Made by a program: the position numbers and the translations under genes | Shown: in pieces, positions 43,788-57,000 of the stretch | Numbering within the stretch: position 1 is the first letter of the stretch | Layout: every line of letters starts with the position of its first letter | The notes under the pieces: generated by a model | Told to the model about the DNA's origin: nothing | Database searches by the model: none | The model's input: the letters and a program-made list of their open reading frames with translations, nothing else | NCBI RefSeq assembly: GCF_030269925.1 | Contig: NC_085119.1 | Span: 13,737,001-13,801,000, forward strand | From: Bombyx mori | Lineage: Eukaryota > Arthropoda > Insecta > Lepidoptera > Bombycidae | Reading direction: 5' to 3' | DNA length: 64,000 bases

Positions 43788-46700
43788 ATGATGGAAGATA
43801 AAGTGACAACACCTGAACCTTGCCTGAAAAAGCAACTCAAAGGCCACAAAAACGCGATAACTGCTTTATATTACAACCCAAACGATCAACAAATTGCCAC
43901 TAGTTCATTGGACAACAGTGTTTTAGTAAGATCTCGTATATTTATTGCAAAATGACACTAAGTATAATTTTCGTTAAAAAATACGTCACAAGCCTGAATA
44001 ATTGAAAATTATTCTACATACTTTTATATTGAAACTGATTCTATTAATCCTATAATTGAATTTCAATGCTGTAGATGAATTACCCGATTGGGTAGAGTAG
44101 TCAACACGAGTCCTACTGCATTTCATTTCGTTGGTACATCAGTAGTCCTACTCTTTGTATGATTGCTAACGAGCAGTTGTTGGGAAGGTAAATACTCTGG
44201 GGTGCAGGTTTAAGGCAGGAAGTAGTAGCTCGGGCAAATCAAATTATCTGTTTTGCTACTACCTTAAAATTTCACTGGATATTATGAAAGTAATAAAAGG
44301 AATATCATAATTTTTACAGCTTTGGGATCTACGTGGTACAATGCGTAGTTATAGGTTTCAAGGACATGATGAGGCGGTCATGGATGTGACATTCTCTTCT
44401 TCTGGGAAGTACATGGCATCTGCGTCTCGTGATAAAACAGTCAGAATCTGGGTACCGACTGTTACTGGGAGCACGGGCATGTTCAAAGCACATTCACAGA
44501 CTGTGCGCTCAGTGCAATTTAGTTCAGATGGCTCGAAGGTATTAAAAAGTTTGAATAAGTATTTTTAGACAGACCCCTTGTGGCATAGGAGTAACAGTGT
44601 TTAATAATAAAAAACTGCATATCAATAACACAAAAATCTTAAGAAGTACTTGTTGTGGACGTTCATGAAATAAAAATAAGTATGTAAATATAATATTGTA
44701 AATTAACAACCATTTGTTGATTGCATTATCTCAGCAGCACAGCTGTAATTTTTTTCTTATTCTCCTATTATGTTACCTTTTGTTTTTTAAGTTAATTTTG
44801 TGGCGACTAGAATTTGTATTGGAAGATGTTTCAATAATATAGGAGCAGCATATAAGGGACAGAAGGTAAAGGAATTTATTTAAGGCTTTTTTCACGAGTC
44901 AATAGGCAGTGCCTTTGTTACGTCCCTGCCATTACTGTAGTTCATGAGGGATGGTGGCTGGTTACCATTTGATACACCATATACACACTTCATTCAAAGC
45001 CAATAAAAATGTAAAATTCACACTTAACTCTGACACATTTAAATTTGAACAACTGCAACAAGTTTTCCTGATAAAAATGCTTATAATTATTTATTATTAT
45101 GTAAGCTATTTTTCAGATAATAACTGCATCAGATGACAAAGTTGTGAAACTGTGGTCAACCCACAAACACAAGTTCATATCATCTTTTGTGGGTCATACA
45201 AACTGGGTGAGATGCGCTCGAATGTCAAATGATGGGTCTATCATAGCATCATGTTCTGATGATAAGTCCACAAAACTCTGGAACCTAGATTCAGGAGAAT
45301 GTATCCATACATATAAAGACCTTAAAGGTCACGGACTACACCTGGCTTGGCATCCTTCAGGATGTTATGTGGCTGTTGCTACATCACATGGAAATGTTAA
45401 ATTATATGATATTCGTACTCATAATCTTGTACAATATTACAGGTAAGAATGTACAGTTAATCTTTCTCTAATCTAGCTGATGAATATGAAGAATATTGTT
45501 TTGAATTTCCTTTAACACTTTAACATATATGTGTGCAGGGTCAGGAGTTCTTTTTTGGATTATGAAAGTACCTGTGTGGTATATAGTATTACATGACTAT
45601 GCTGTAAACTTAATTTCTATTGTAGTAACACCTACCGGTACCACTCTTTAAACTGGAATGGATGAATACGTCAGCCAGAATAAGCACCATATGCTTAAAA
45701 ATAAATAACAAATAGACATGTTTTTTAGCCTATCCTTACTTTCCATAAATTTATTGTATGACTTCTTTCTTCTTGGAATTCATTTGTGAATGTTTTTTAA
45801 AAATAGATTTTGCATTTCAGTATACACAATGAAGCTGTCACACAAGTGGCAATACATCCAAGTGGTAGTTACATACTAACAGCTAGTAAAGATGGCAAAA
45901 TGAAGGTGAGGAGATAGTCGTGTGAATATAGCAAGATATCAGCAATTGTAATAAATTGTCTATAAGTTTGTTTCATTAGGTGTTAGACCAACATACTGAA
46001 GTTTTTTTAAAGTAATAATAGAAATTTTAATAATTATTTCAGATACTTGATTTATTAGAAGGTCATCCTATATTCACATTAAGCGGCCACAATGGACCTG
46101 TAAATGCTGTAAATTTCTCACCAACTGGAGACACTTTTTCTTCAGCTGGAGATGACAAATTGGTAATTTACTTTTTATTTCATTATAAGAGTTACTGTAA
46201 TTTTTTTTTATTGCCCTTGTAGGCAGACGAGCAAATGGCCCACCTGATGGTGAGTGGTTACCGTCGCCCATGGACTTCAGCAATGACAGGGGCAGAGCCA
46301 AGCCGCTGCCTGCCTATAAATTGTTATAGTAATAGTAACATGTTATTAGGTATTTAAGTGTTTTATTTTTTTACCTTATGATGCACATTATTATTCACTA
46401 TAATTACAAATCAGCTCTCAAATTAAATAAAAAAAAGCAAATAATTTTTGGAGAAAAAAAATGGTAGAAATAAAAAAAATGTCTCGTAACTAGTCATAAT
46501 GTCTACCTGTGAATTTCATTTTATAAATTTCTATTACATAAGAGCTCTTTATATTTAAATGTGATAGATATTTAGAATAACATTATTATAGCAGGGTTAC
46601 CATTGGCCTTATAGAGACTGTTATGAGAGTAAAGTAGGCTGGTGGTAGGATGTCTTGTGAGTTTCCACGGGTACGTACCACCACCCTGCCTATTTCTGCA

Positions 46701-48554
46701 GTGAAGCAGTAATGTGTTTTGGTTTGAAAAGTGGGGCAGCCATTTTACTGTAAAAATGGAGAGCTTAGAACTCATGTCTTGAGGTGAGTTGTGGCATTTA
46801 CATTGTAGGTGTCTATGTGCTCCAGTAATCACTTATCACCAGATGGGGCGGAGCTCGTCCACCCATCTAAGCAATAAAAAAAATGAATAAAATATTATAT
46901 ATAATATTATACATAACATTGTGTATGATGTAACTTAATTGCGTAATTTATTTTATACATTTACTTCATTATCATATTTTGTTATTCGCGTGAAGATCTC
47001 ATAAGACTCAAAATCCCATAAAATCATAAATATTTACATTGAATAGACCCCAAATGGCAGGATTAAGAGCTAGAAGAATAAATTACTTATTGATAATTAT
47101 TGGAATAGTTAGCAGTGGTTTGACATTTTGTAAGCTAGCACTGGCAGGTACCCCCATCCTGATTATTTCTTTAGCTAGTTTTTTTTATAAATTTCGGTTT
47201 ATTAAACAAATGAAAGTTGGATCTCTAGGTGCATCACAGCATCCATATTGCATTGTCTGTCAACTCTGGAAATCATTAGTTAGTATTATGATATAGGTTA
47301 TGGACTTGTTCAATAAATTAAAGAATAAAAATGAAATCCTTTTTTTTAAATACCTAAATATAAAACTAATTTTGTAGATTCCTTATTTAATGTTTACTTT
47401 TTAGGTCTTTATATGGAAAACTAATTTTACTGATTTATCAAGTGAATCTAAAGAGAATGAAGGACAGAATATGATCACTGGACAGAGGTCTGCTTCACAG
47501 ATATCAAAAGGGAGTTCATTGATGAGAAACAGAAAACAGGTTTTGAATAAAAGATAAGGAATCATTGTAGTTGTGTAGTTATGTAATATTTACAGTAAAT
47601 ATATATAGGTGAATACATATTGTAAGATTAATAGTAATGCAGCTAATATATTTTAAATGTACATAACACCTCGTTGAATCATTTCTTTATCTCCTTACAC
47701 AGATAGTATGTGATGTAGTTTCAAAATACGAAATTGAATTTCAAAAGTTAACATTCCAAGATGAATTGAATTTAAATCAAGCTTGCTTCAAGCGTTCATT
47801 TTCTTGGTGATAAGAAATGGAATAACCATTATTTTTGTCTAAAAATCAGGGTGTAAGAGAATGGTACCTATGCCACCACAGCATGAAGTATCCTGTGACT
47901 ACATTTGTTCATTTTGATAATGATGGACCCGATACTGCTGTTGGACCAAGTTTTCAAGAACCAAATGCAAACAGTACAGTGATTGAACCAGATGGTAATA
48001 TTAGTGTCATAAGACATGAATCTAGATTAAATCAAACATTACCTGAGAATTTTGCACCAGATTTGGGACCAGATCTGCCAGTTCATTCACAGAGTCAGGC
48101 AGAAGAATTAGTTTCTTATAGTGTTGGTCACACAAGTCATATACCACGTACTCCCCCTAGCCCTGCTACCTACAGCATACCTTCCATTATAAACAGGTCT
48201 ATAGGTATTCAAATAGAACAAGAGGACTTATTTGGTATGATAAAACTTAGGGATAATGATGTGTGCTACACAAGTGGAACTATTGAATGGGTTGGTAGAA
48301 AAAGAAGTTTCCCTATCAACAGTGGATTTAAAATTATAAAAGAGCCTGGCCAACCTGGACCTCAACTAAAAAGGATGAAAAAATTTAATAAATCTTTGAG
48401 TTTTGGTGTAGACAAATTAAAAGAGTGTGATTGTGCTGATGTCTTACCTACTGTAAATGCAATTGTAGATCATTTGAATGCATTGCATGAAGCTGTAGAC
48501 CTTATAGACTTACGTTTAAGCTCTGTTGAGGATAGAATTGTCAAAAATAATTAG
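43788..48554 (+). CDS. POC1: POC1 centriolar WD40 protein
   Basis: Core centriole and basal-body protein. Exons 43788-43925, 44320-44538, 45117-45442, 45821-45905, 46043-46162, 47405-47539, 47850-48554; GT-AG and in phase, 575 aa. Exons 1-6 (residues 1-341) form WD40 repeats: LKGHKNAITALYYNP, FQGHDEAVMDVTFSSSGKY, FKAHSQTVRSVQFSSDGSK, FVGHTNWVRCARMSNDGS, DLKGHGLHLAWHPSG, NEAVTQVAIHPSGSY and LSGHNGPVNAVNFSPTGD, seven in all. The last 40 residues (LPTVNAIVDHLNALHEAVDL onward) match the Poc1 C-terminal motif. The first ATG of MMEDK is used; the second is equally possible. Exon 6 read-through would end after six codons (VLNKR and stop), a possible shorter form. A T3 repeat sits 37 bases after exon 5. 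Confidence 0.92.
46200..46315 (-). repeat. Dispersed repeat family T3
   Basis: ttttttttattgcccttgta, caaatggcccacctgatggt, caatgacaggggcagagcc and agccgctgcctgcc. It is in the POC1 intron, just past the donor of exon 46043-46162. Confidence 0.8.
46637..46880 (+). repeat. Bm1-type SINE, moderately diverged
   Basis: ggctggtggtaggatgtctt, accaccctgcctatttctgc, gcagtgaagcagtaatgtgt, ggtgtctatgtgctccagta and ccacccatctaagcaataaa. POC1 intronic. Confidence 0.9.
47039..47296 (+). other. Unrecognised 85-aa open frame with a hydrophobic stretch
   Basis: Starts MNRPQMAGLRARRINYLL and has a hydrophobic run IIIGIVSSGLTF followed by ALAGTPILIISLASFF. It is in sense orientation inside a POC1 intron, without a splice link in phase. 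It could be a transposon-derived piece or a chance frame. Confidence 0.25.
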
Positions 48555-49248
48555 TAATGTTGAAGTTTCAATACAATTATGTTTATCAATAATATTTTTA
48601 TTAAATAGTATAATTTTATACATTATTAAATTCTTAAAAAAAATATCAATATTATAACAACATATACAGGTAACACACATTTGTTAAGTTGCATGAGGAT
48701 AGGCAAAAAGATACAACAAAGTGAGTCCCTTTCTGTAGATTAAGTTGTAACAAGAGAAATTTTAGTTGCCATAACTATTTTTAGAGCAATCCACTTGAAG
48801 TTTAGTTTTAGATTTATGTTTAACATGTGCATTACAACCAAGATTTGCAAAGTGAGTCATAACTGGGTCCAGTATTCTTGAATTACACAACATAGTTTAC
48901 AAGTTTATAACATTTTCCAATGCAGCAACATCAATAACAATTAGTGTGGGATAGAGAAGACATTTTACTACTATTAGTAAAGTACACAAATGTATGGGAT
49001 TGATATAAGCTATAGCTTATGATAAGTGCTGGTGAAATCAGGTAAATAAGCTATTCATTTGGTGGGACTCACCATCAAGCTACAGTAAACATGAATAGCC
49101 AGAATATGAGATAAAATTATACATTTTGATTAAATATAGTGTTAGTTTATAGATTATAGCTGTTCATTATTACACTGTTTTACCATAATGATTTTGAGCA
49201 TCCAAAAGGGCCACAAATTTTGTGGTATCAAAAACCAACCAGCTAATT
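48555..49248. other. Convergent 3' region between POC1 and the copper chaperone
   Basis: AT-rich, no ORF. It must contain the 3' UTRs of both genes. No canonical AATAAA is placed convincingly for either; aataat variants occur at about 48590 on the plus strand. Confidence 0.4.
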
Positions 49249-49554
49249 CTACTGAGCACCAACATATGTGGTTTTCTTGCCAGTTTTCTTAATTATTTCT
49301 AGTAAATCATCAGCACTCAGTGTTGATTTAACAGATACCTTTTGTTCTGGTAAACTAATCGATATATCCTCTACACCTTGCCCCTTCAGTCTGTTGAGAA
49401 CTCGTTCGACGGCGCCAGAACAACCTTCACAGGTCATTTCTACGTTGAATATGTGTGTCTAGAAATAAAATATTAATTGTAAACATATAATAAAAATAAA
49501 TAGAATTCTTCAAAGCTACATAAATATATTTGAGTCATTTTTTACCGTAGTCAT
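49249..49554 (-). CDS. ATOX1: Copper chaperone of the ATOX1/Atx1 family
   Basis: Carries Cu(I) to copper ATPases in the secretory pathway. Exon 1 codes only Met-Thr-Thr (49554-49546), then a gtaaaa donor; exon 2 is 49458-49249, stop TAG at 49251-49249. The 72-aa product has the heavy-metal-associated fold with the copper site MTCEGC (residues 12-17) and the Lys-rich loop KTGKKT near the end, both diagnostic. It follows an N-terminal strand TTTHIFNVE. Length is normal for the family (68-73 aa). It converges on POC1 and diverges from TDRD3. Confidence 0.95.
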
Positions 49555-50106
49555 TTTACTGTAACTGTACACGTATACTATATGAAATAATGAATACGAC
49601 GGCTTTGACGAACACTCAATAAGTGATTGAACTTTTTAGGATCTTATCATTTATCAAATATTGATAAAATTAATTGAGGATAATGTTCTGGCGGTATATT
49701 TCTGTAGTCTCTCGCGGACGTCTATAGCAATACACTTAGCACAGAATCAGAAACTGATAAAACCCTGATAACTAGTTCGAATTCGAAAGTAGACTTGTGT
49801 AAATAGGCTATGTTAGCTATTCTGCTTTGTATTCAATTATTAAAAACACAATGTTAGAAAGAGACGGACGGAGATAATGGACGGGACTGTCATAAGTGTC
49901 ATACAAACTTTTCTCCAGACTGCATTGAGATGGGCGGAGGGCCTTACAATCTCATACTATGCCGCCTCTTAAATTTATCTTTGGATTTTTGTTGCTAATT
50001 TTACTAGTTTCAATTAAATTAACGTCCGTGTTAGTTGAATTTTGATTTCACTTGCTTTTTATACTTGCATTCTCTAATATTATCTTCTTTCTTTCTGGTC
50101 GTTCCC

Positions 50107-50262
50107 TCAATGCTGAGAATCGTGACTGTATGTCAATCTTCTCCACTCGGTCCGGTTCTGCGCCATATGTACCGCTCCCCGTATCTGGCCTCCAGTCACC
50201 TCCTTGAGTTGGTCCACCCATCTAGCTGGCGCTCTTCCTCTAGCGCCTATTATTGTACTTCC
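50107..50262 (-). mobile_element. LINE C-terminal coding fragment
   Basis: The minus strand encodes GRAPARWVDQLKEVTGGQIR, then AVHMAQNRTEWRRLTYS, parallel to [17 protein letters not shown] and [13 protein letters not shown] of the LINE at 21600-22935 but a different family. It is joined head-on to a T1 repeat. Confidence 0.7.
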
Positions 50263-50506
50263 GTCGAACCCGTCGCTTGCGACGAAGGGCTCGACGAGTA
50301 AATTAACCCTCAGACACAGCCCACTGAGTTTCTCGCCGGATCTTCTCACTGGGTCGCGTTTCCGATCCGGTGGTAGATTCTGCGAAGCACGGCTCTTGCT
50401 AGGGTTCGTGTTAGCAACGTCATCAGGTTTGAGCCCCGTGAGCTCACCTACTAGTTAAGGCTAAGCTGATATAGCTTCTCAAGGCTCTTAGCTTAGGTAG
50501 GAAAAA
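50262..50506 (+). repeat. Dispersed repeat family T1
   Basis: Matches 17945-18187 closely, from gaacccgtcgcttgcgacga to agcttaggtaggaaaaaaa. The start encodes VEPVACDEGLDE and a stop, as at the 3' end of a LINE ORF; the end is a short A tail. Confidence 0.8.
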
Positions 50507-50559
50507 AATCGCCACTGTCTTTATATTTTATTATCAATACTAAAATCAAAATAATGACA

Positions 50560-50827
50560 GTAAATTAACCCATATATACACAGCTCGCTGAGTTTCTCGC
50601 CACATCTGTGGGTCGGTTTTCCGATCCGGTGGTAGATTCTGCTTTTTTGTTTTTTTTTCCTACCTATGCTGATGGTTTTGAGAGACCATATCAGCGTCAC
50701 TGTGCGAGGAAGCACTGCTCCTTTTAGGGCCATGTTAGCAGTACTTTCAGTTTGAGCTCCGTGAGCTCACCTACACGTTAAGGCGAAGCTGAAATAGCCT
50801 CTCAAGGCTATTAGCTTAAGTAGGAAA
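50560..50827 (+). repeat. Dispersed repeat family T1, diverged second copy
   Basis: Shares gctgagtttctcgccacatc, gatccggtggtagattctgc, gtgagctcacctacacgtta and agcttaagtaggaaaataaa with the copy just upstream. An extra T-rich insert lies near 50645-50660. Confidence 0.75.
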
Positions 50828-51048
50828 ATAAAAAGCATTTTGTAAATACTAGCTTTTAGCGCCATCTTTACCAGATTTTGTGGGCTACTGATTAAGAGAT
50901 GCCCACTATCAACCTTGATTAGTCTGTGCTTACCTTGTTTTAAGTGTATAATCTATGCCTTGTACTGTCATGGTGCCGTATGTCCGTGGGCCTTATTATT
51001 TTCAATTCATTCTCGCAGAATAATGTTAATTTGACCTTAAATCAAAAC

Positions 51049-54000
51049 ATGTCATTACGGGAAACTCTTAAGGAACTGGGCTGGTAAATTAATTAGCGCT
51101 TTAAATTTATTGATGTTATTTGCCACCGTGCTTTTAGATCTAAAGTAAGGGTTTGGTTTTTCCAGGCATTTGACCGAAGAAGGCATCGATACGATAACCG
51201 AAAATGGTCAAATTCAAGATGTAAACATTCTTAGCAAAAAAGCTTTAGACGTAAGTATTAAATCTAATTGGATTCGCAACCCAATTTCAATAATAACCAA
51301 CTAAACATACATGACAATTTTCAAATTTGTAGTACGATTTGAGAGACATCAGCGAAGGATCGTTACCTGAAGACTTTGTCAAGGATCCGTCTAAATTAGA
51401 AAGCCCCGTTGTTGTTCAAATTCAGAAGATTAGGAATGTGTCAGCTCCTAAAGCTAATGAAGAATCAACATCTGCCCCACGGATGTTGAAGCTAACCCTG
51501 CATGACGGGAAAGTAACGTGTACAGGTCTAGAGATAAGTCATATACCCAGTCTAAGTATAAACACCCCACCTGGAACTAAGTTGTTGCTGAAGAATGAAG
51601 AGCTAGAAGTTTGTCACGGAGTGGTATGGCTCACCCCATCAGTGATATCTGTATTGGGCGGAACAGTATCTCATATGATTGAAAAATGGGAACTGAACAG
51701 AAGTCTTGCCAAACACACAAGAGGTAAGCAAAACAATAAAATAAACTTTTATTTAATCAATTTTATTCAGCAATTAAATAATCTAAATGTTATGTTTTTG
51801 CAATTAATATTATTCCTAAAGTGCCAGTACATCTCACTCTTGCTAGAACTTGCTTACCACTAGCAGGACATGAAATAATGCGAAATAGAATCCTGTCAGA
51901 ACTTGTTTCTAGTTAATTTACTTAATCAATATGAAACTAAGACTCTGGCCGATAGATAGCGGTGCCATATTGTGGTTCTTGAAAAAATAAACTTTACTAA
52001 AACAAATATATTTATTAATCTTTTGACTGCCCTAAGTCAGAATATTGTTTTTTGTCTTATGTTCATGTTGAGAATAGAGTTTTTTTTAATTTAATTTTGA
52101 AACAGGAACATGTTGTATTATAGTAGGTAATTGTCAGATATTTATCATAAAAAGTAGTTTTGTCCTTATAGAAAAATGAATTTCAGTTTCGCCTTTCCAT
52201 TAGTATAACAGACACTAATAAGTTTCAGACGAAATATAGTGCAGTAGAATATCTGTAGAACTCTTGATTTAGATAATATATTGCTCATTAACATTTGTTC
52301 ACCTGTTGCTGGCTTATAATCATGGATGTGTTAGAGTTACTACTAGCTAAGGACCATAACCCAATACTTATACATAACAAATATTAAATACAGTCCTCTG
52401 TCAGTGTGAATGTAGATGGGTTAGCTGCTCAGGTTCTACTTGTCTGCATAGCAGTGTGGCACTGTGTTTGCACAATTTGCATGATGTGGCTGACTGGCTT
52501 CTGTTTTTACTACTTAAATGGGTGGACAAGCTCAGAGCCCACCTAGTAATGAGTGGTTACTTGAGCCCATAGACATAAACAAAACAAATCTGTCACCCAG
52601 CTTGAGACATGTGTTCTAAAGTCTCAGTTTTTACAATGTAATTTTTAAGGCTTCCCCACCCTTTAAACTGAAATGTGTTACTGCTTCCTGAAAGATAAAG
52701 GATAGTGTTTGTTGGATCCTTCCCTCCTCCTCCTTGCATTAAAAATCCTCAATGCTGGGGATCTTTCCCACTCTTAAACAAAGTGGGAACAATAAAATAA
52801 TGTAACTAGTTCTGTTGAACCATTTGTTTATTGCGTACTACTAATAATGAAAAATAGAAAATTAATATTAAGAAACAGTTGCTTGTGCATGGTGACGTGA
52901 CATCGTGCATCGCCTTGCCAGCAATTGGTTTATACGTGGCTTTCGATGTTTCATATCTCAAAATTACTTTAAACTGTTTAAAACTCTTTATAGAAGGTAA
53001 CTTTAAAAAAACCTTGCAACTATGTTAATAAAAATTACTAATTTATAGACACAAATTTTTTTAGTTAAGTTGATGTTATTGCTTTGGTCCTCTGGCATCT
53101 ATATAGAAATTGCATTTATTTTTAATTGTGTTAGAGATAGTGTTAGAGAGATAAAATGTTTATAAATTAAAAGCTGATACCCTCATAATATTAATTTCAT
53201 TCTGATAAAAGGAGGCATAGGAGCTGAAGGAGGTCCTCCACCATGGATTCCATTTGGACAGAGATTAGAAGCTCTTTCTGTGGACAAACAGTTCAAGAGT
53301 CTACAAGAAGCTGCCAAACAGGACAATCCAGAGTTCGAGGCTCAAAGAAAAGGTGCTATTGCTGAGGCACAGAGGATGTCTGGTGTGAAAAAGGCATGTC
53401 CTTAATATTTATTGTTTTATATTGCCTTTGCAGGCATACAACATTTCACGAGCAGCCCACCTGATTATAAGTTGTTACCATCACTCATGGAATTGGCAAG
53501 ATTAAGGGCAGAGCTAAAACACTACTTGCTGCAAAGATGATTAAGTAAAAATGTTTCTTTTTACAGGTTTTTGGTGGTGGAACTAAACCTTTACTGGACG
53601 CAAATGTTCAAAAGATTGTAGATGCAGGGTTTACAGAGGAACAAGCAGAAGCAACATTAAAATATACCAAGAACAATGTTGATAGAGCACTAAAGATATT
53701 GCAGAAAAGAGACAACTCTGAAAATAGGAATAAAGAGAAACCACAGAAGGAACAAGATCCAGTGAAGCGTAAAGGTCGCCACAAAGAGTCTGGTGATGAG
53801 GATGGTGTGCCTGTGAAACCGTCAGGAAAAGTGTCATTGTTTGACTTCTTAGAAGATAAATTACCAAATGTACCAGAAAAAGATAAGAATACGCGACAAA
53901 ATAACTCTAGTATGGAAGATAGATATGACAGAAGCCAAAATAGAGAAAGAAATAGTAATAGGAACCGACATGGCTCAAGACATGAAGGGGCCAACCGAAA

Positions 54001-57000
54001 TCGGTCAGACCGACGCCATTATTCCAACGACAACTTGTATTCATCTTATAGAGAAGATAGAAAATATCAGTCGCAAAATGAGAAACCACCAAGATTTCAA
54101 AAGATACAAGAGGAGATGAACAAACATCATCAAAACATGAACATGCCATATAACAACACTTATCAACAAAATCAATACAAGGATAGACATATGAGAAACG
54201 ATCGGAACCCAAATGATAGAGGTCCGCAACAAAATTATAATCACAATTCTAGTACAATGGATGGCTTGGTTGATGCTACATCCAAATTGAATCTATTATC
54301 AAACCAATCGAGAATAGATGAACAACAAGTGCATAACTACCAACAGCATACAGATCAAAGCTACCAATCTAAGCAAACCTATCCATCAAATCATAGTCAA
54401 GATATACCACCATTCAGAAGGAGTAATGATTTACATCAAGACGGATACCAACGTCGGCAACAGGTGCCCAATGGATATATCGAGCCGCAACATGCTACCA
54501 TATACTCAAGTTATCTCAGCCAGGTCTTTACTTTCTTATTACTAAATGAATAGCTTATTGACATTGATGTTGTTTATGGGTGGTGGCCTTAGTCATCATT
54601 TAAAATACTAGTTGTTGACTGTGAATTCTCCCATTCAGTCAAGGGAAAGCAATGTTTCTAAAGTGCCGCATTATATTTCTAAAAATAGTAAATTTGTTTC
54701 CTGTTGAAATTAGATGTTTTTTCGGGACAAAAGGTAGCCTATGTCACTTACTTGGTCTACCCATTACATTTAAAAATAATGTCAATCTATTTTTCATTTC
54801 ATTCACGACATCAAAGAAGGACAAACAAACACACTTTCACATTTATACCATTAATTTGGATGAGGTTTACCTCTGAATTGTATTCTAATAAAATTGTCTC
54901 ACTTGAGTATATTGAGGGGTGAAAGGCTATTTGGTTTAAGCGACATTTCGTTTAATACACCACACTTATCTTTGCAATTAAAGGTGCGTTTTAATTAGTA
55001 TCGGCATCAATAGTACGATGTTTTAATCAAACTTCAATTAAGTTTACCTCTGTTCGAATAGTTGAAGTTTTTTTGTTATATTTTTTTTTTTTTTTTAACC
55101 TTGGCATCTTTTTGTAATATTTTTTTTTATATTGTTTAGATGGGTGAACGAGCTCACAGCCCAGCTGGTGTTAAGTGGTTACTGGAGCCCATAGACATCC
55201 GCAACGTAAATGCGCCACCCACCTTCAGATATAAGTTCTAAGATCTAAAGTATAGTTACAACGGCTGCTCAACCCTTCAAACCGAAACGCATTACTGCTT
55301 CACGGCAGAAATAGGCAGGGTGGTGGTACCTACCCGCGCGGACTCACAAGAGGTCACCTACCACCAGTAAAAATGCAAAAATGTTGCTTAAACCAAATAG
55401 TCTTTAACCCGTCGATATAAAGTTTATTTTATGTTACAGGGCGGTTACGGCGCTCGGCAGTACGGTTACGCTGGTAGAGCTGGTCCGTTCCTGCCGGGCT
55501 CGCTTCTCGGCTTCCAGAACGCGGCAGTCAACGAGCAGGCCCGCGCCATGCTCGGAGTCGCTGACATCAACTGGAAGGTCGGCGATCGCTGTCTAGCGTT
55601 ATATTGGGAAGACAATAATGTTAGTATCTCATCAACTACTTATGCACATATCGATCGCTTCAAGCAAACTGAGAATAGGTACATACCAATTTTTAACATT
55701 AATATATCATCGTCTACATTAATATAAGTAACTGTATGAATTAGGATCTCAACGAAGTCGTCGTGGCCTAAAGGATAAGACGTCCGGTGCATTCGTATCT
55801 AGCAATGCACCGATGTTCGAATCCCGCAGACGGATACCAATTTTTCTAATGAAATGCGTACTTAACAAATGTTCACGATTGACTTCCACGGTGAAGGAAT
55901 AACATCGTGTAATAAAAATCAAATCTGCAAAATTATAATTTGCGTAATTACTGGTGATAGGACGTCTTATGAGTCTACACGGGTAGGTGCCACCACCCTG
56001 CCTATTTATGCCGTAAAACAGTAATACGTTTCGGTTTGAAGAGTGGGGCAGCCGTTGTAACTATACTTGAGACCTTAGAATTTATATCTCAAGGTGGGTG
56101 GCGCATTTACGTTGTAGCGGTGGGTGGCGCATTTACGTTGTAGCTGTCTATGGGCTCCAGTAACCACTTAACACCAGGTGGGCTGTGGGCTCGTCCACCC
56201 ATCTAAGCAATAAATAAAATAAAAAATTTAAAACGACGTTTCCAATTTCAGTTCTACGAAGCGGAAATAACGGGCGTCTCCGCTAATACAGTTGTAGTTA
56301 AGTTCTGTGCATATGGTAATCACGAAGAAGTACTGAAATCCAACTGTCTACCATACCCTAATCAACGTAAGCGCTTATAATCTTAACCCAATTATTAGAT
56401 TATGTAAAATTACCTAGATTCATGAGCCAAAACGCAAGTAAAAAATAGAATTTTGAAATTTTAATTGCACATTTTTTTGTTCACATCAGCAATGTTTGTT
56501 TTTCTTTAAATTATATTTTACTTTAAGAAGCGCAATAGTTTTATTGTTATATTATTTTGCGAATTTTCTTTTTCTGTTCTATTTATTAAACATCACAGAT
56601 AGTTTAGTAGTGTAATAAAAATATCATTGTATACATTATTATTATTTTTTATTAACAAAGCGTTGTGATTAAATTTGTTCCTAGAGGTGGGCGTTGACCT
56701 TTGACCAGTGTGAGACTAACGTAGGCTCGGAGATGTCTTCTTGTATATCAAAGAAATAGATAAAGCCCTAAATTAGGATTCCCTTTACCACGGGAACTAC
56801 AGACTGAAAAACATACTTTATACTTTTAAATGTGCACACGTATAAATATTAAACAGCCAAAGTGCAAAAAAAAGACTTGTTCATCACAAGAATGTTGTCC
56901 GATCCGGGAATCGAACCCGCGACCCTGAGCCCAGCATTTAGTACCGCTAACTACTGCTCTACCGAATCGGCCTGTCATTTCTTCCTCTCTATACTTAAGT

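Larger units (their letters stand above)
49560..51048. other. Intergenic region between copper chaperone and TDRD3, filled with LINE pieces
   Basis: Contains the LINE C-terminal fragment at 50107-50262 and two T1 repeat copies (50262-50506, 50560-50827). The chaperone and TDRD3 promoters must lie at the two ends; no box is recognised with confidence. Confidence 0.5.

Noticed and set aside
53608..53994. Minus-strand 128-codon frame
   Set aside because: Antisense to TDRD3 exon 5, whose plus frame carries the UBA domain.
56890..56975. tRNA gene on the minus strand
   Set aside because: tRNA-like boxes are present, but acceptor pairing is poor and a SINE-type layout fits better.
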